Of a stretch of 18,337 nucleotides of DNA, positions 1 to 6,722 are shown piece by piece. Position 1 is the first letter of the stretch, and each line of letters starts with the position of its first letter. The notes under the pieces were generated by a model that saw only the letters and a program-made list of their open reading frames with translations, did no database searches and was not told the origin of the DNA. The position numbers were made by a program, and so were the translations under genes. Source of the stretch: Bacteroidota bacterium (lineage in GTDB: Bacteria > Bacteroidota > Bacteroidia > Bacteroidales > VadinHA17); contig JADFUQ010000481.1 in the NCBI GenBank assembly GCA_015222065.1, positions 1-18,337 of the forward strand. The letters are read 5' to 3'.

Positions 1-70
1 AACAAGGATTAACGATTTTAGATTTCAGATTTTCAACCACTTCGCAAATCGTTAATCGGTGTTCCTTGTT
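1..70. repeat. 70-base imperfect palindromic repeat, copy 1
   Basis: The unit starts with AACAAGGATTAACGATTT and ends with AAATCGTTAATC followed, after a bulge, by CTTGTT. Bases 7-18 pair perfectly with 46-57 (12 base pairs), and bases 1-6 pair with 65-70 around a 7-base bulge. A second copy lies at 14047-14116 with about 3 mismatches, and the similarity runs about 13 bases further (to 83). The copies sit in different intergenic regions and the unit encodes nothing evident, so it resembles a REP or MITE-type dispersed palindrome. It begins at the window edge, so the true left end may lie outside. Confidence 0.75.
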
Positions 71-126
71 CTTAAATCAATTTTTACTTGCTTTATAGAC
101 AGACTCTAAATTAAATTCCAATACTT

Positions 127-651
127 ATGCATAAAAGAATATTGATAATGATTCTGCTAATTGCCGGCATAACAGCCTGCAAGCAAAAAGATGGTGAACC
201 ATCTGTTACAGGAAAGGCTAAAACCCTGAAGGACACAACTCTATTAAACTTTCAAACAATTGCTGAATCCATCAGGTACGATGTGGTTATTAAAAATCCC
301 GATCCTGCTGACGAATGGACTGAAACATGTCTGAAAGGACTTGACAGGGAAAAACTTGTTGATGAAGTTTATAAAGCGATTTATGCCGGAAAAGTTAAAG
401 CATATGATTATTACACTGATGATCCAATGTCTGTAAAACAGGTAAAAGAGATCGAAAAACAAGCTGAGTCTGACGGAGCCGAAGTAGCAAAAGTTCAGTT
501 CCTTGAAGACTGGTTTTTTGATCCCGTAACCTTTAACCTTTATAAAAAAGTGTATTTTATCATGCTGGCATATGAAATTCTTGATGAAAATGGCAACGCC
601 AGAAGTTATAAAGCCGCGTTTTATGTGCCCTTCGGATTAGAATCTAATTAA
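127..651 (+). CDS. Unrecognised lipoprotein, 174 aa
   Basis: I do not recognise the family. The N-terminus has a short basic and hydrophobic signal (residues 1-14) and the lipobox ITAC, with Cys18 as the likely lipidated residue, so the protein should be anchored in the inner or outer membrane facing the periplasm or surface. The mature part has no repeats or further membrane segments. It contains one more Cys (in ETCLKGL), a charged helical stretch, and an aromatic-rich segment around residues 129-150 (EDWFFDPVTFNLYKKVYFIM) that looks like the core of a small folded domain. It is monocistronic: the palindromic repeat lies upstream and a gene-free AT-rich 196-base stretch follows. The ATG at 127 is chosen because it gives a complete signal peptide. 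No clear promoter or terminator was found. Confidence 0.8.
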   Translation: MHKRILIMILLIAGITACKQKDGEPSVTGKAKTLKDTTLLNFQTIAESIRYDVVIKNPDPADEWTETCLKGLDREKLVDEVYKAIYAGKVKAYDYYTDDPMSVKQVKEIEKQAESDGAEVAKVQFLEDWFFDPVTFNLYKKVYFIMLAYEILDENGNARSYKAAFYVPFGLESN

Positions 652-847
652 TATCTGTCCATAAAGTCAAGCATTCTCGTAAATAAAGCATCAAATAACA
701 AATAACAAATAAATACCAAATATCAATTATCAAATTACTGAAACAGCTTTGAATATTGAGATTTTTGTCATTGAGATTTATTTGTATTTTGGTGCTTGTC
801 TTTTGTGATTTTTAATACTTATTAATCAATTATTAAACTCCAATTAT

Positions 848-1381
848 ATGTCTATTCTTAAAGAAGAACAGTTTAAGTCGGAAAGTGTAATAAATATTGC
901 AAAGAAGATGATCCTTGCAGCACGAACCGCGCCCAAAGCACGGGGACGGGATTATATTTCACTGGCACTGGCTGATGGTAAAGAACTGCAGGTAATTGCA
1001 GATAAAATGAAAGAGATCGGAAAACGTAAGGGTCAGTACTTTTTTGAGAGAGATGCAGGAAATGTACTCCAGTCTGAAGTGCTTGTAATGATGGGTACAA
1101 GCATCCAATCGCTTAAATTGAATTGCGGTATGTGCGGGCATAAAGATTGTGCTGAAAAAGACAAGCACCCTGATATTCCATGTGTTTTTAATACCGGCGA
1201 CCTGGGAATTGCAATGGGATCAGCAGTAAGCGTAGCTATGGATCACCGGATTGATAACCGGATCCTTTACTCGGCAGGACAGGCAATCCTGGAACTTGAA
1301 TTGCTTGGTAAAGATACACGAATTGCTTACGGAATACCCCTCTCAGCATTGTCAAAGAATATCTTTTTTGACAGGAAATAG
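848..1381 (+). CDS. DUF2148-type ferredoxin-like protein
   Basis: This 177-residue cytosolic protein matches the DUF2148 (ferredoxin domain-containing) family by its cysteine pattern. Cys93, Cys96, Cys101 and Cys112 form CGMCGHKDC followed by PC, i.e. Cx2Cx4Cx10C, which suggests one Fe-S cluster. The N-terminal half (AARTAPKARGRDYISLALADG) and the glycine- and alanine-rich segment after the cysteines (GDLGIAMGSAVSVAMDHRIDNRI) also fit that family, whose exact function is not established. The length is normal. The start at 848 follows an AT-rich leader without a Shine-Dalgarno motif, which is usual in Bacteroidota. It converges with lysC. The 86 bases between them are degenerate short repeats, and no good terminator is seen. 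Confidence 0.88.
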   Translation: MSILKEEQFKSESVINIAKKMILAARTAPKARGRDYISLALADGKELQVIADKMKEIGKRKGQYFFERDAGNVLQSEVLVMMGTSIQSLKLNCGMCGHKDCAEKDKHPDIPCVFNTGDLGIAMGSAVSVAMDHRIDNRILYSAGQAILELELLGKDTRIAYGIPLSALSKNIFFDRK

Positions 1382-1385
1382 CTGA

Positions 1386-1466
1386 ACTGGTTGCTGGTAT
1401 CTGGTTGCTGGTTGCTGGCAAGTCAACAAGAACCCGTAACACGAAACCCGTTAACCCGTAACTTTT
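1386..1466. repeat. Degenerate short-word repeats between convergent genes
   Basis: The stretch is built from repeated words: GGTTGCTGG occurs twice plus near-copies, and then CCCGTAAC or CCCGTTAAC variants occur three times. It has no spacers of even length and no coding potential. This is simple-sequence intergenic filler. Confidence 0.6.
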
Positions 1467-1467
1467 C

Positions 1468-2724
1468 CTACTTCAACACTAACTGTGCTGTGAGGCGGCT
1501 CATTTGTTCCAGAAGAACTTTCCTGCCGCGTGTCATTTTATCAATAGCTTCCCGGTTATAATATCGTATTGTAACCAGATCAACGTCCTCATTGAACCGT
1601 ACCACAAAATCCTTTTTCAGCTCATTAATAACTTTGTAAACCTGTCCGTTAGTCTGATTTACACACATAGTTATACTTACCGCGGAATTCTGGATCAGGT
1701 TTACGCTGATACGGTAAATATTGAAAAGACTGAATATCTTTCCAAGGTTTTCTTCTACAATAAACGAATAGTCTTTTGGTGCCACAGACACAAGTATCTG
1801 GTCACGTTTGATAACATAAACCGGTACAAGATCCAGCGGATGATCAACCAGGTGAATGATAGTTCCGGGTTCATCCGGTGAGTGAAAAGATTTTACATAC
1901 AGAGGAATATTTTTGTTATGAAGAGGTTTGATCGTTTTAGGATGGATCACTTTAGCGCCGTAATAAGCCATTTCAAGCGCCTCATGGTATGACAGCTCAT
2001 CCAGTTTCTCAGCATCAGGAAAAATAGCAGGATCGGCACTCATCACACCTGGAACATCTTTCCATATCACCACCTTTTTGGCATCAAGCACATAAGCCAG
2101 AACAGCCGCGGTATAATCTGATCCTTCCCTGCCTAAGGTAGTGGACAACCCGCCGGTAGTACTACCGATGAATCCCTGGGTTATCAATCTCTCGGAGCCG
2201 GGATTGTTGAATTCTTTAAGAATAAGACTGCCCGACACCTGCCAGTCAACATGCGCATCCCTGAAAATATTGTCAGTTTTTAAATACTCCCGGATATCCA
2301 TCCACCTGACCGGTATCTCATTTTTCATTAACCAAAAGGCAATAATTCGGGTTGACCACAGTTCACCCCTTGAAACGATCTGATCATAAGTCTGGTCATA
2401 ACCGGATGAAGGAGCCTTTTTTATAAATTCCCCCAAATCACGGAATGAGTTGTTCAGTTCTTTTCCTGTTTCATTATCCGTTGAACCGAAAAGACCGGTA
2501 ACAATAGTTTGATGAAATTGTCTGATGGTTTCGAGTTCCTTCCCGGCTTTAGTCAGATTTCCATCCAGTTGATGTTTAACAACCCTTTCGAGTGCATTGG
2601 TTGTCTTACCAAGGGCAGATACCACTACAACAAGGTTTTCAGGAGCTTTCTTTACAATATCAGTAATGTTACGGATACCTTCCGCGTTACCAAGTGAAGA
2701 ACCGCCGAATTTGTAGATAAGCAT
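1468..2724 (-). CDS. lysC: Aspartate kinase (monofunctional)
   Basis: Aspartate kinase phosphorylates L-aspartate with ATP, the first step toward lysine/diaminopimelate, threonine, methionine and isoleucine. The N-terminus MLIYKFGGSSLG is the classic kinase start (KFGGSS binds substrate/ATP). It is followed by VVSALGKTTNAL, a GREGSDYTAA segment in the nucleotide-binding region, and VWKD-type and EMAYYGAKVIHPKTI motifs of the amino acid kinase fold. The C-terminal third (from about residue 290) looks like the ACT regulatory region, including NLIQNSAVSITMCVN. The length from this start is 418 residues, normal for a monofunctional enzyme with no homoserine dehydrogenase domain. A longer frame reaches 2775, but the extra 17 residues are hydrophobic, unlike the family, and overlap the likely promoter, so the ATG at 2724 is preferred. 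It is transcribed alone, divergent from the peptide cassette. Confidence 0.95.
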   Translation of the reverse strand: MLIYKFGGSSLGNAEGIRNITDIVKKAPENLVVVVSALGKTTNALERVVKHQLDGNLTKAGKELETIRQFHQTIVTGLFGSTDNETGKELNNSFRDLGEFIKKAPSSGYDQTYDQIVSRGELWSTRIIAFWLMKNEIPVRWMDIREYLKTDNIFRDAHVDWQVSGSLILKEFNNPGSERLITQGFIGSTTGGLSTTLGREGSDYTAAVLAYVLDAKKVVIWKDVPGVMSADPAIFPDAEKLDELSYHEALEMAYYGAKVIHPKTIKPLHNKNIPLYVKSFHSPDEPGTIIHLVDHPLDLVPVYVIKRDQILVSVAPKDYSFIVEENLGKIFSLFNIYRISVNLIQNSAVSITMCVNQTNGQVYKVINELKKDFVVRFNEDVDLVTIRYYNREAIDKMTRGRKVLLEQMSRLTAQLVLK

Positions 2725-2739
2725 ACTGGATAATTTGGA

Positions 2740-2747
2740 CAAAAATA
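2740..2747 (-). promoter_or_regulatory. Putative lysC promoter (-7 box)
   Basis: On the minus strand the sequence reads TATTTTTG, an exact match to the Bacteroidota -7 consensus TAnnTTTG. It lies about 15 bases before the chosen lysC ATG at 2724, giving a very short leader. The -33 element is weak: no TTG falls at the ideal 19-21 base spacing. The box lies inside the alternative N-terminal extension, which supports the shorter start. Confidence 0.5.
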
Positions 2748-2847
2748 GTAAGTAAAAACAATAAATCAGAAACAAACTTTTATTAAAGTGGAGTTGTTCT
2801 ATAAAATAGTATCTAAAAATGCCGATAATTTCATTATTTGCAACTAT

Positions 2848-3047
2848 TCAGTGTCTTTGCTTCGACTGCGCTCAGCATAAAAAGGTTGGAATGACTAAAA
2901 TTCAAAATGACTAAAATTTTATGCTAATCTCATTATACTTAGTATTTATAAGCCGATTGCCAACTGCCTTTTGCCAACTTTTGCCAACTGAGGACTGCAG
3001 ACTGCCAATTGCCGACTGTGGATTGTTGACTGCTGACTGGTTAATTA
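2848..3047. repeat. Gene-free repeat-rich intergenic stretch
   Basis: No gene is seen between the lysC promoter and the cassette 1 leader. A TTCGACTGCGCTCAGC word lies near 2863; as I recall, similar words are scattered in many Bacteroidota intergenic regions. From about 2952 to 3043 there is a run of degenerate words (GCCAACTG, GACTGC, GCCGACTG) with irregular spacing. It is neither a CRISPR nor a clean tandem array. The left edge of the duplicated leader follows at about 3048. Confidence 0.5.
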
Positions 3048-3187
3048 TAACTCAATATTTTTTCCGTTTCATATGTTCTTCAACATTTTTTCAATGTTGA
3101 CAAATAATTAATTACTCATTTATTCTGCTGTTTTACAATCACTTACCCCCCCCGCTAATTATTGAAGTTGTGTTGTCTCAGGGCCTC

Positions 3188-3218
3188 TTGACACGTGTTT
3201 GATTTTTTTGTATTTTTA
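3188..3218 (+). promoter_or_regulatory. Putative promoter of peptide cassette 1
   Basis: A TTG at 3188-3190 is followed after 20 bases by TATTTTTA at 3211-3218, 7 of 8 to the Bacteroidota -7 consensus TAnnTTTG at the right spacing. The same elements with identical spacing occur in the duplicated leader at 8151-8181. Transcription from here would give a 5' leader of roughly 340 bases before the peptide gene at 3565. Confidence 0.55.
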
Positions 3219-3289
3219 TTACGAAGATTAAAACATCACTAAACCAATTTCCCGGATTTTAATTATTGGTTTAGCTATGTTGGTAGTTT

Positions 3290-3319
3290 TGCCTGATTGC
3301 ATTGATTAATAATCAGGCA
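3290..3319 (+). promoter_or_regulatory. Conserved leader hairpin, copy 1
   Basis: TGCCTGATT (3290-3298) pairs perfectly with AATCAGGCA (3311-3319) around a 12-base loop. The same 9-base-pair stem and the same loop are found at 8266-8295, although flanking sequence differs between the copies. There is no T-run after it, so it looks like a leader RNA structure or protein-binding site rather than a terminator. Confidence 0.6.
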
Positions 3320-3385
3320 TTGATAGACATAACTCGTAACACGCTTCGTCCACCGTAGTGGTAACGAAGGTGGATAACCCTCTTG

Positions 3386-3410
3386 CCCTCCGAAGCGAAG
3401 CGTAGGTGGG
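3386..3410. repeat. CCTCCGAAGC palindrome, copy 1
   Basis: The sequence is CCTCCGAAGC, two variable bases, then AGCGTAGG and TGG; its ends (CCCTCC/GGTGGG) pair with one mismatch. A near-identical unit lies at 14224-14246 inside the 3' end of RND permease 2. It sits in the part of leader 1 that has no counterpart in leader 2, so it probably inserted after the leaders separated. Confidence 0.6.
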
Positions 3411-3423
3411 TAACAAAAAAATA

Positions 3424-3483
3424 ATGAAAGGAGAAAACTACATAACACTAAAACAAGTGGAATTCAAACTTCAGCATTGGTAG
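3424..3483 (+). CDS. Conserved leader micro-ORF, 19 aa, copy 1
   Basis: The ORF encodes MKGENYITLKQVEFKLQHW. The counterpart at 8541-8600 encodes MKGENYITPKQFTFKLQHW: same length, same stop, 16 of 19 residues identical. Three of the nucleotide differences are silent third-position changes, and the rest alter three residues without breaking the frame, which favours real translation but is only weak statistics. The stop codon TAG overlaps a conserved hairpin (3483-3499). It lies about 200 bases downstream of the leader promoter and 81 bases before the peptide gene. It could be a regulatory leader peptide or a minimal secreted or signal peptide; no family is recognised. Confidence 0.45.
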   Translation: MKGENYITLKQVEFKLQHW

Positions 3484-3499
3484 CTCCCTCCCCGGGGGC
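3483..3499 (+). promoter_or_regulatory. Conserved hairpin at micro-ORF stop, copy 1
   Basis: GCTCCC (3483-3488) pairs with GGGGGC (3494-3499), one pair being T-G, around the loop TCCCC. The same stem with loop TCCTT occurs at 8600-8616, so the stem is kept while the loop changes. Its first base is the last base of the micro-ORF stop. A ribosome at that stop would disrupt the stem, which is compatible with translation-coupled attenuation. Confidence 0.5.
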
Positions 3500-3564
3500 A
3501 AAGATAAATAATTAACTATAACATTATAATTAAAATACATTTCTAATTTGTAAAACTATTTATT

Positions 3565-3828
3565 ATGAAAAAAATACTTTTTGTATGTGGAGTTGTTATA
3601 ATTATTATAATGAACTTATACACCACAAAATCAAACAACTCATTCAATGAGTTTTTACCAAAAATACAAATGTTTGAAAATGCAAGTGCATCTGGTGGAT
3701 CTAATTGTTGGTCTCAAACTCAGTATCAAGAAGGTTCAAGTGTACTGCGTTGTGTACTATGTACCTATAAGGAGAATTCAATAGGCGTTGGAAGACATGA
3801 TGGTAAATGTCCGGTTAATCCGGTGTAA
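3565..3828 (+). CDS. NVEAL-like small secreted Cys peptide (cassette 1)
   Basis: This 87-residue precursor has a short basic start, a hydrophobic segment (residues 4-19) and then a polar region ending in MFENASASGG (36-45). That region resembles the NVEAL motif of small Bacteroidota exported peptides, in which NVEALA-G precedes a Cys-containing C-terminal part. The C-terminal part has Cys48, Cys63, Cys66 and Cys82, including a CVLC pair, and could form two disulfides. NVEAL proteins are abundant next to propeller lipoproteins in Bacteroidota, but their role is unknown. The motif here is divergent, so the assignment rests on size, signal, motif position and neighbours. It follows a long leader and is separated from the propeller gene by a strong stem-loop, which suggests it is made in excess of that gene. 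Confidence 0.78.
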   Translation: MKKILFVCGVVIIIIMNLYTTKSNNSFNEFLPKIQMFENASASGGSNCWSQTQYQEGSSVLRCVLCTYKENSIGVGRHDGKCPVNPV

Positions 3829-3894
3829 AACATAATTGTTATTTTTAAAACAGTTAATATGAATTAACTTTTATGCTAATAACATTTAAATATA

Positions 3895-3931
3895 GAAGGG
3901 GTAAGGGATATCTAAACCCTTACCTCTTTTT
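3895..3931 (+). terminator. Strong stem-loop between peptide and propeller genes, cassette 1
   Basis: GGTAAGGG (3900-3907) pairs perfectly with CCCTTACC (3917-3924) around a 9-base loop. The stem extends outward by five more pairs, two of them G-T, and is followed by a T-run. This is a good intrinsic terminator. It lies between two co-directional genes that belong together, so it probably acts as a partial terminator. Confidence 0.75.
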
Positions 3932-3951
3932 AACCTAAAAAATATTCCATT

Positions 3952-5028
3952 ATGAGAAATTTTTGTTTATTTCTATACCTGTTTCTGTTTACTTTCGGAT
4001 GTATATCACACCAACAAAGTGAAAATACTATTATTGTTGAAAATTTTCCAATAAACGTTTTATTAGAAGGTGAAAGAATAACTATACCCCCAATATTATT
4101 GGACCCTGATGTAATGCACATTTCTGATTCTATTTTAATTGTACTACAAGTATCTGGGAAAAAGAAACTTGAATTCTTTCAATTGCCAGACTGCAAGTAC
4201 TTAAAAAGATACGGGAATGAAGGTAAGGGGCCAGAAGATTTTATCCGTATAGCAAGTGGTACATTTTCAGTAGGAGCTCATAAAAATCTAATTTTACTAG
4301 ATAGACTAAAACGTGTTCGGTTTTTCAATTGTGGAGATATTCATCAAGACAACTGGAAACCTTATCGGGAAATTGATTTTCCTCATAAGTTATCACATAC
4401 ATTTCAACTGGTTTATGATGGAGATTCAATATTATACGGACACGCAAGTAATGAAGAAATCAATTCTGAAGTCTTTGCATTTAATGTGCATAGCCAAAAA
4501 GAAAGTTCTTTTATAAAATATCCTGACAATTATGTAGGAATGTCAAATTATGATAAATCGAGGATTTACATTCAACGCCTGGGGATAAAACCAGATGGGT
4601 TAAAGTTAGTATCAGCTTATTATTATTTTAAAAAAATTCGTATTTACAATATTAAATCGAAGAGCTATATTGAACTTATTTATAAAGATTCGCCAAAAGA
4701 TGAAAATATTTCATCTGTAAAAATGATTGGTGGAGAATATGACATAAGACATTATATTACTTTTTTCATGGGCGATTTAAGAGTATCAAATAGATACATT
4801 TATGCTGAAATGTACAACGAAAAAATATCTAATTTAGGGAACCATAGATCTACTCTTAATACAGAAATACATATATTTGATTGGTCTGGTAAACCTGTTG
4901 CAAAGTGCACATTCGATGAACCTATAGATTGTTACGCAGTTACTCAGGATGATAAATATTTATATGCAGTAAATGCGGCAGAGGAAGGCGTTATCCGCCG
5001 ATACAGTTTAAAGGAAATTTTTAAATAA
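3952..5028 (+). CDS. 6-bladed beta-propeller lipoprotein (cassette 1)
   Basis: This 358-residue protein belongs to the BF3164/TolB-like 6-bladed propeller lipoproteins of Bacteroidota. It has a signal peptide ending near FTFGC, with Cys17 as the likely lipidated residue although the lipobox is imperfect. The blade signature GNEGKGPEDF (about 88-97) matches the family's G-GKGP-E-F motif. The C-terminal blade carries FDWSGKPVAKCTFDEPIDCYAVTQDDKYLYAVN in pieces, also typical: F-W-G-P, then a strand ending in LYAVN. It should sit on the cell envelope facing outward or in the periplasm. It overlaps no other gene and is followed after 13 bases by the thioredoxin-like gene. Its paralogue is at 9015-10082. 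The substrate or partner is unknown; the adjacent secreted peptide is an obvious candidate. Confidence 0.85.
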   Translation: MRNFCLFLYLFLFTFGCISHQQSENTIIVENFPINVLLEGERITIPPILLDPDVMHISDSILIVLQVSGKKKLEFFQLPDCKYLKRYGNEGKGPEDFIRIASGTFSVGAHKNLILLDRLKRVRFFNCGDIHQDNWKPYREIDFPHKLSHTFQLVYDGDSILYGHASNEEINSEVFAFNVHSQKESSFIKYPDNYVGMSNYDKSRIYIQRLGIKPDGLKLVSAYYYFKKIRIYNIKSKSYIELIYKDSPKDENISSVKMIGGEYDIRHYITFFMGDLRVSNRYIYAEMYNEKISNLGNHRSTLNTEIHIFDWSGKPVAKCTFDEPIDCYAVTQDDKYLYAVNAAEEGVIRRYSLKEIFK

Positions 5029-5041
5029 CTGTTTTGATATT

Positions 5042-5635
5042 ATGAAAAAGAAATATTTATATTTTTTAATTATTCTACTATTTGGACTTAATATATTTTT
5101 ACTATATCATTTAAAGGAAACTAAAAATATTTTCAACAAAATCTGCAATTCTAATGAATATATACTTCAAAGCGATTCCATACAAATTAGTAATTTAAAG
5201 AAGTTAATAAATTACAATTATCTTGTCGAAACTAAAAGTCCTGATTCTATAGTTAAACACGTAAGAGATAATGAAAAATTAATTCTGTATATTTCTGAAG
5301 GAAATTGTAGCCCTTGTATAGAGGATTGTCTTCTATACTTTGATCAAATTGGTAAGAGTATTGGAGAAGACAATATTTTACTATTAGGACATTTTCGAAA
5401 TGAAAAATCATTTGAAGAATATGCAGAGAATGCATCTGCTTATATCAAAAACAGCCAATTTTGTATGGATATTGGATTACCAGAGGAATTAAACAAGCAT
5501 CCAGTAATTTTTACTATGGATAGCAAAATGAGAATCAATCTATTGTTTGTTCCAGATTTTTTCCCGCAATATAAAGAGGAATATTTCAAAAAAATAATAC
5601 CGAGATATTTTAGTATGAATATTATAGATTTATAA
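5042..5635 (+). CDS. Membrane-anchored thioredoxin-like protein (cassette 1)
   Basis: The 197-residue product has an N-terminal membrane anchor or uncleaved signal (about 5-22, no lipobox cysteine) and a thioredoxin-like periplasmic domain. The redox motif is Cys89-Ser-Pro-Cys92 in EGNCSPCIEDC, preceded by a hydrophobic strand (KLILYIS). A further Cys96 lies close by. The cis-proline position is filled by Pro154 in KHPVIFTMD, which fits a functional thioredoxin fold. It lies 13 bases after the propeller gene and is surely co-transcribed with it. With the Cys-bearing peptide upstream, a role in forming, breaking or sensing disulfides of that peptide is plausible but unproven. The gene is unusually AT-rich compared with lysC and the RND genes, as is the whole cassette. 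Confidence 0.8.
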   Translation: MKKKYLYFLIILLFGLNIFLLYHLKETKNIFNKICNSNEYILQSDSIQISNLKKLINYNYLVETKSPDSIVKHVRDNEKLILYISEGNCSPCIEDCLLYFDQIGKSIGEDNILLLGHFRNEKSFEEYAENASAYIKNSQFCMDIGLPEELNKHPVIFTMDSKMRINLLFVPDFFPQYKEEYFKKIIPRYFSMNIIDL

Positions 5636-5637
5636 TT

Positions 5638-5800
5638 CGTTCCTTCCCTTACAACCAGCTAAAAGCCACCGGAATAAAATAGAGACTTACCAGCGTTCCA
5701 AGTGCCAGTCCGCCGATAACAGTCAGAGCCAGGGGGCTCTGAAGGGCCACACCCAGACCTGAGCCAAACAGGAAAGGTATTAGCGCCAAGATGGTGATTT
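5638..5800 (-). pseudogene. RND permease 1 tail fragment A
   Basis: On the minus strand this encodes a peptide matching the last 50 or so residues of RND permease 1. It includes LFGSGLGVALQSPLALTVIG and VSLYFIPVAFSWL and ends at a TAA just after SWL. The frame is intact over the fragment, but the nucleotide sequence is clearly more diverged from the resident gene than fragments B and C are. It has no start and lies directly after cassette 1, whose last gene ends at 5635. The similarity stops near 5800, inside the ancestral gene. No function is expected. Confidence 0.85.
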
Positions 5801-5862
5801 TTGTAAATTCAGTAGTGATTTACCTTATAAAAAATGCGGTTTAGTTCAACAAAGAGCACCTA

Positions 5863-5878
5863 TTCGGCTATCGCCGAA
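5863..5878 (-). terminator. Putative terminator after hepT
   Basis: TTCGGC and GCCGAA form a perfect 6-base-pair stem around the 4-base loop TATC, 30 bases beyond the hepT stop on the minus strand. No clear T-run follows on that strand, so it may be a weak terminator or a bidirectional structure. Confidence 0.4.
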
Positions 5879-5907
5879 AATGATACTTAAGTGTTGTAAG
5901 TAGTGTA

Positions 5908-6249
5908 TTATTCCTTGTTGATTAATCTATCAATCTCAGATTTTAATAATGGAATGTGTTTTAATAATATCGCCCAGATGTTTTCATCAGAAATGCTATC
6001 ATAAGTATGAATAATCTGATTTCTTAATCCAACAATTCGTTTTGCATTTTTAATAGGAAAATCAGATTGCTTTTTTAATATGCGATTAACAGCTTCTCCA
6101 ATTATCTCTAAATCTCTTTCAACCGCTCTTTTTAATAATGTGTTATTTTTATACTTATTAAAATCCATAGGGTAATTTACAAAGTACCCTTCAATCTCAG
6201 AAATTGCATCTTTAACATCAAACAGCCATTTTTGAATCGATTCGTCCAT
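5908..6249 (-). CDS. hepT: HepT-like toxin (DUF86 RNase)
   Basis: The product (113 residues) is a HEPN-domain protein of the HepT/DUF86 family, the toxin of the MntA/HepT type of toxin-antitoxin system. The diagnostic RX4HXY motif is present as Arg76-NQII-His81-Thr-Tyr83, the expected active site of a metal-independent RNase and also the tyrosine that the partner AMPylates in characterised systems. The protein is predicted to be all-helical, as expected. The gene starts inside the 3' end of mntA (32-base overlap), a coupled arrangement typical of these pairs. The downstream hairpin at 5863-5878 may end the transcript. Motif and length are intact, so it is probably functional. Confidence 0.9.
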   Translation of the reverse strand: MDESIQKWLFDVKDAISEIEGYFVNYPMDFNKYKNNTLLKRAVERDLEIIGEAVNRILKKQSDFPIKNAKRIVGLRNQIIHTYDSISDENIWAILLKHIPLLKSEIDRLINKE

Positions 6250-6541
6250 AAATTTTTACTTTATTTCTATCAATTGACCTTTTTAGTATCGGATTTTTTA
6301 CTGTTTGGATTTCTATTAAATCAATATCATGTTTGTACAATTTTTCAAGAGCTTCCATAAAATCCATATAATTATCAAAATAATCTATTAGATTCACTCC
6401 TGAAAATCGTACTAAAAAATCAATATCGCTATCCTGGGAAAAACTATCAGTTAATATTGAACCAAAAACATACAATTCAGCAACTTTATGTTTTTTACAA
6501 AGTGTTTTTAGCTTATCAATATGTTTGTTTATCAATTTCAT
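6218..6541 (-). CDS. mntA: MntA-like antitoxin nucleotidyltransferase
   Basis: This is a minimal nucleotidyltransferase of 107 residues. The GSX10DXD motif is complete: Gly27-Ser28, then ten residues, then Asp39-Ile-Asp41. A third acidic site is likely in HDIDLIEI (Asp72 or Asp74). In characterised MntA/HepT pairs this enzyme transfers AMP to the HepT tyrosine and blocks its RNase activity; that role is inferred here from the motif and the overlapping hepT. It is the first gene of the pair and has a near-ideal promoter so close to its ATG that the mRNA may be leaderless. The pair sits between tail fragments A and B of the RND gene. Confidence 0.9.
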   Translation of the reverse strand: MKLINKHIDKLKTLCKKHKVAELYVFGSILTDSFSQDSDIDFLVRFSGVNLIDYFDNYMDFMEALEKLYKHDIDLIEIQTVKNPILKRSIDRNKVKIYGRIDSKMAV

Positions 6542-6546
6542 ATTAT

Positions 6547-6577
6547 CAAAGATACAAATTGAATCAATTATCTACAA
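6547..6577 (-). promoter_or_regulatory. Promoter of mntA-hepT
   Basis: On the minus strand there is a TTG (6577-6575), 20 bases, then TATCTTTG (6554-6547), an exact match to TAnnTTTG at the preferred spacing. Only five bases separate the box from the mntA ATG at 6541, so transcription probably starts at or within a few bases of the start codon. Confidence 0.7.
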
Positions 6578-6722
6578 TTTTTTCAGTATCATAATTTTCC
6601 AAACGCCTATCTTACATTACTTACAACGATTGTAGATATGTAAACTTATATATATTTCATATATGTCAATATGATGGTAAATATTTACTACCCTTGTTGA
6701 ACCTAATCGTTTATACTTGACC

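Larger units (their letters stand above)
3048..3331 (+). repeat. Duplicated cassette leader, block 1, copy 1
   Basis: About 285 bases here align with 8012-8303 upstream of cassette 2. The alignment includes TTTCATATGTTCTTCAACAT, CCCCCGCTAATTATTGAAG, the promoter at 3188-3218 and the hairpin at 3290-3319. Copy 1 also has a perfect 8-base-pair stem at 3080-3100 (TCAACATT/AATGTTGA) and a 10-base-pair stem at 3239-3274 (CTAAACCAAT/ATTGGTTTAG); both are degraded in copy 2. Between this block and the second conserved block at 3421 the two copies are unrelated. Confidence 0.8.
5893..6627. mobile_element. TA module bounded by 15-base inverted repeats
   Basis: GTTGTAAGTAGTGTA at 5893-5907 is the reverse complement, with one mismatch, of the 15 bases at 6613-6627. 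The pair encloses exactly the HepT/MntA module with its promoter; the left repeat abuts the hepT stop codon. The 735-base unit therefore looks like a small element with terminal inverted repeats and a toxin-antitoxin cargo. No transposase is present and no clear target-site duplication is seen. It could instead be a chance repeat or the remains of a larger element. Confidence 0.4.

Noticed and set aside
659..669. Similarity of the words after the first lipoprotein gene (TATCTGTCCATAAAGTCA) to 14003-14020
   Set aside because: About 16 of 18 bases match, but the stretch is short and AT-rich and no longer alignment was found.
2725..2775. N-terminal extension of lysC
   Set aside because: The 17 extra residues are hydrophobic, absent from aspartate kinases, and overlap an exact -7 promoter box. 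MLIYKFGG at 2724 is the natural start.
2952..3043. Possible CRISPR or tandem array (GACTGC/GCCAACTG words)
   Set aside because: Words are short, degenerate and unevenly spaced, with no constant repeat and no cas gene.
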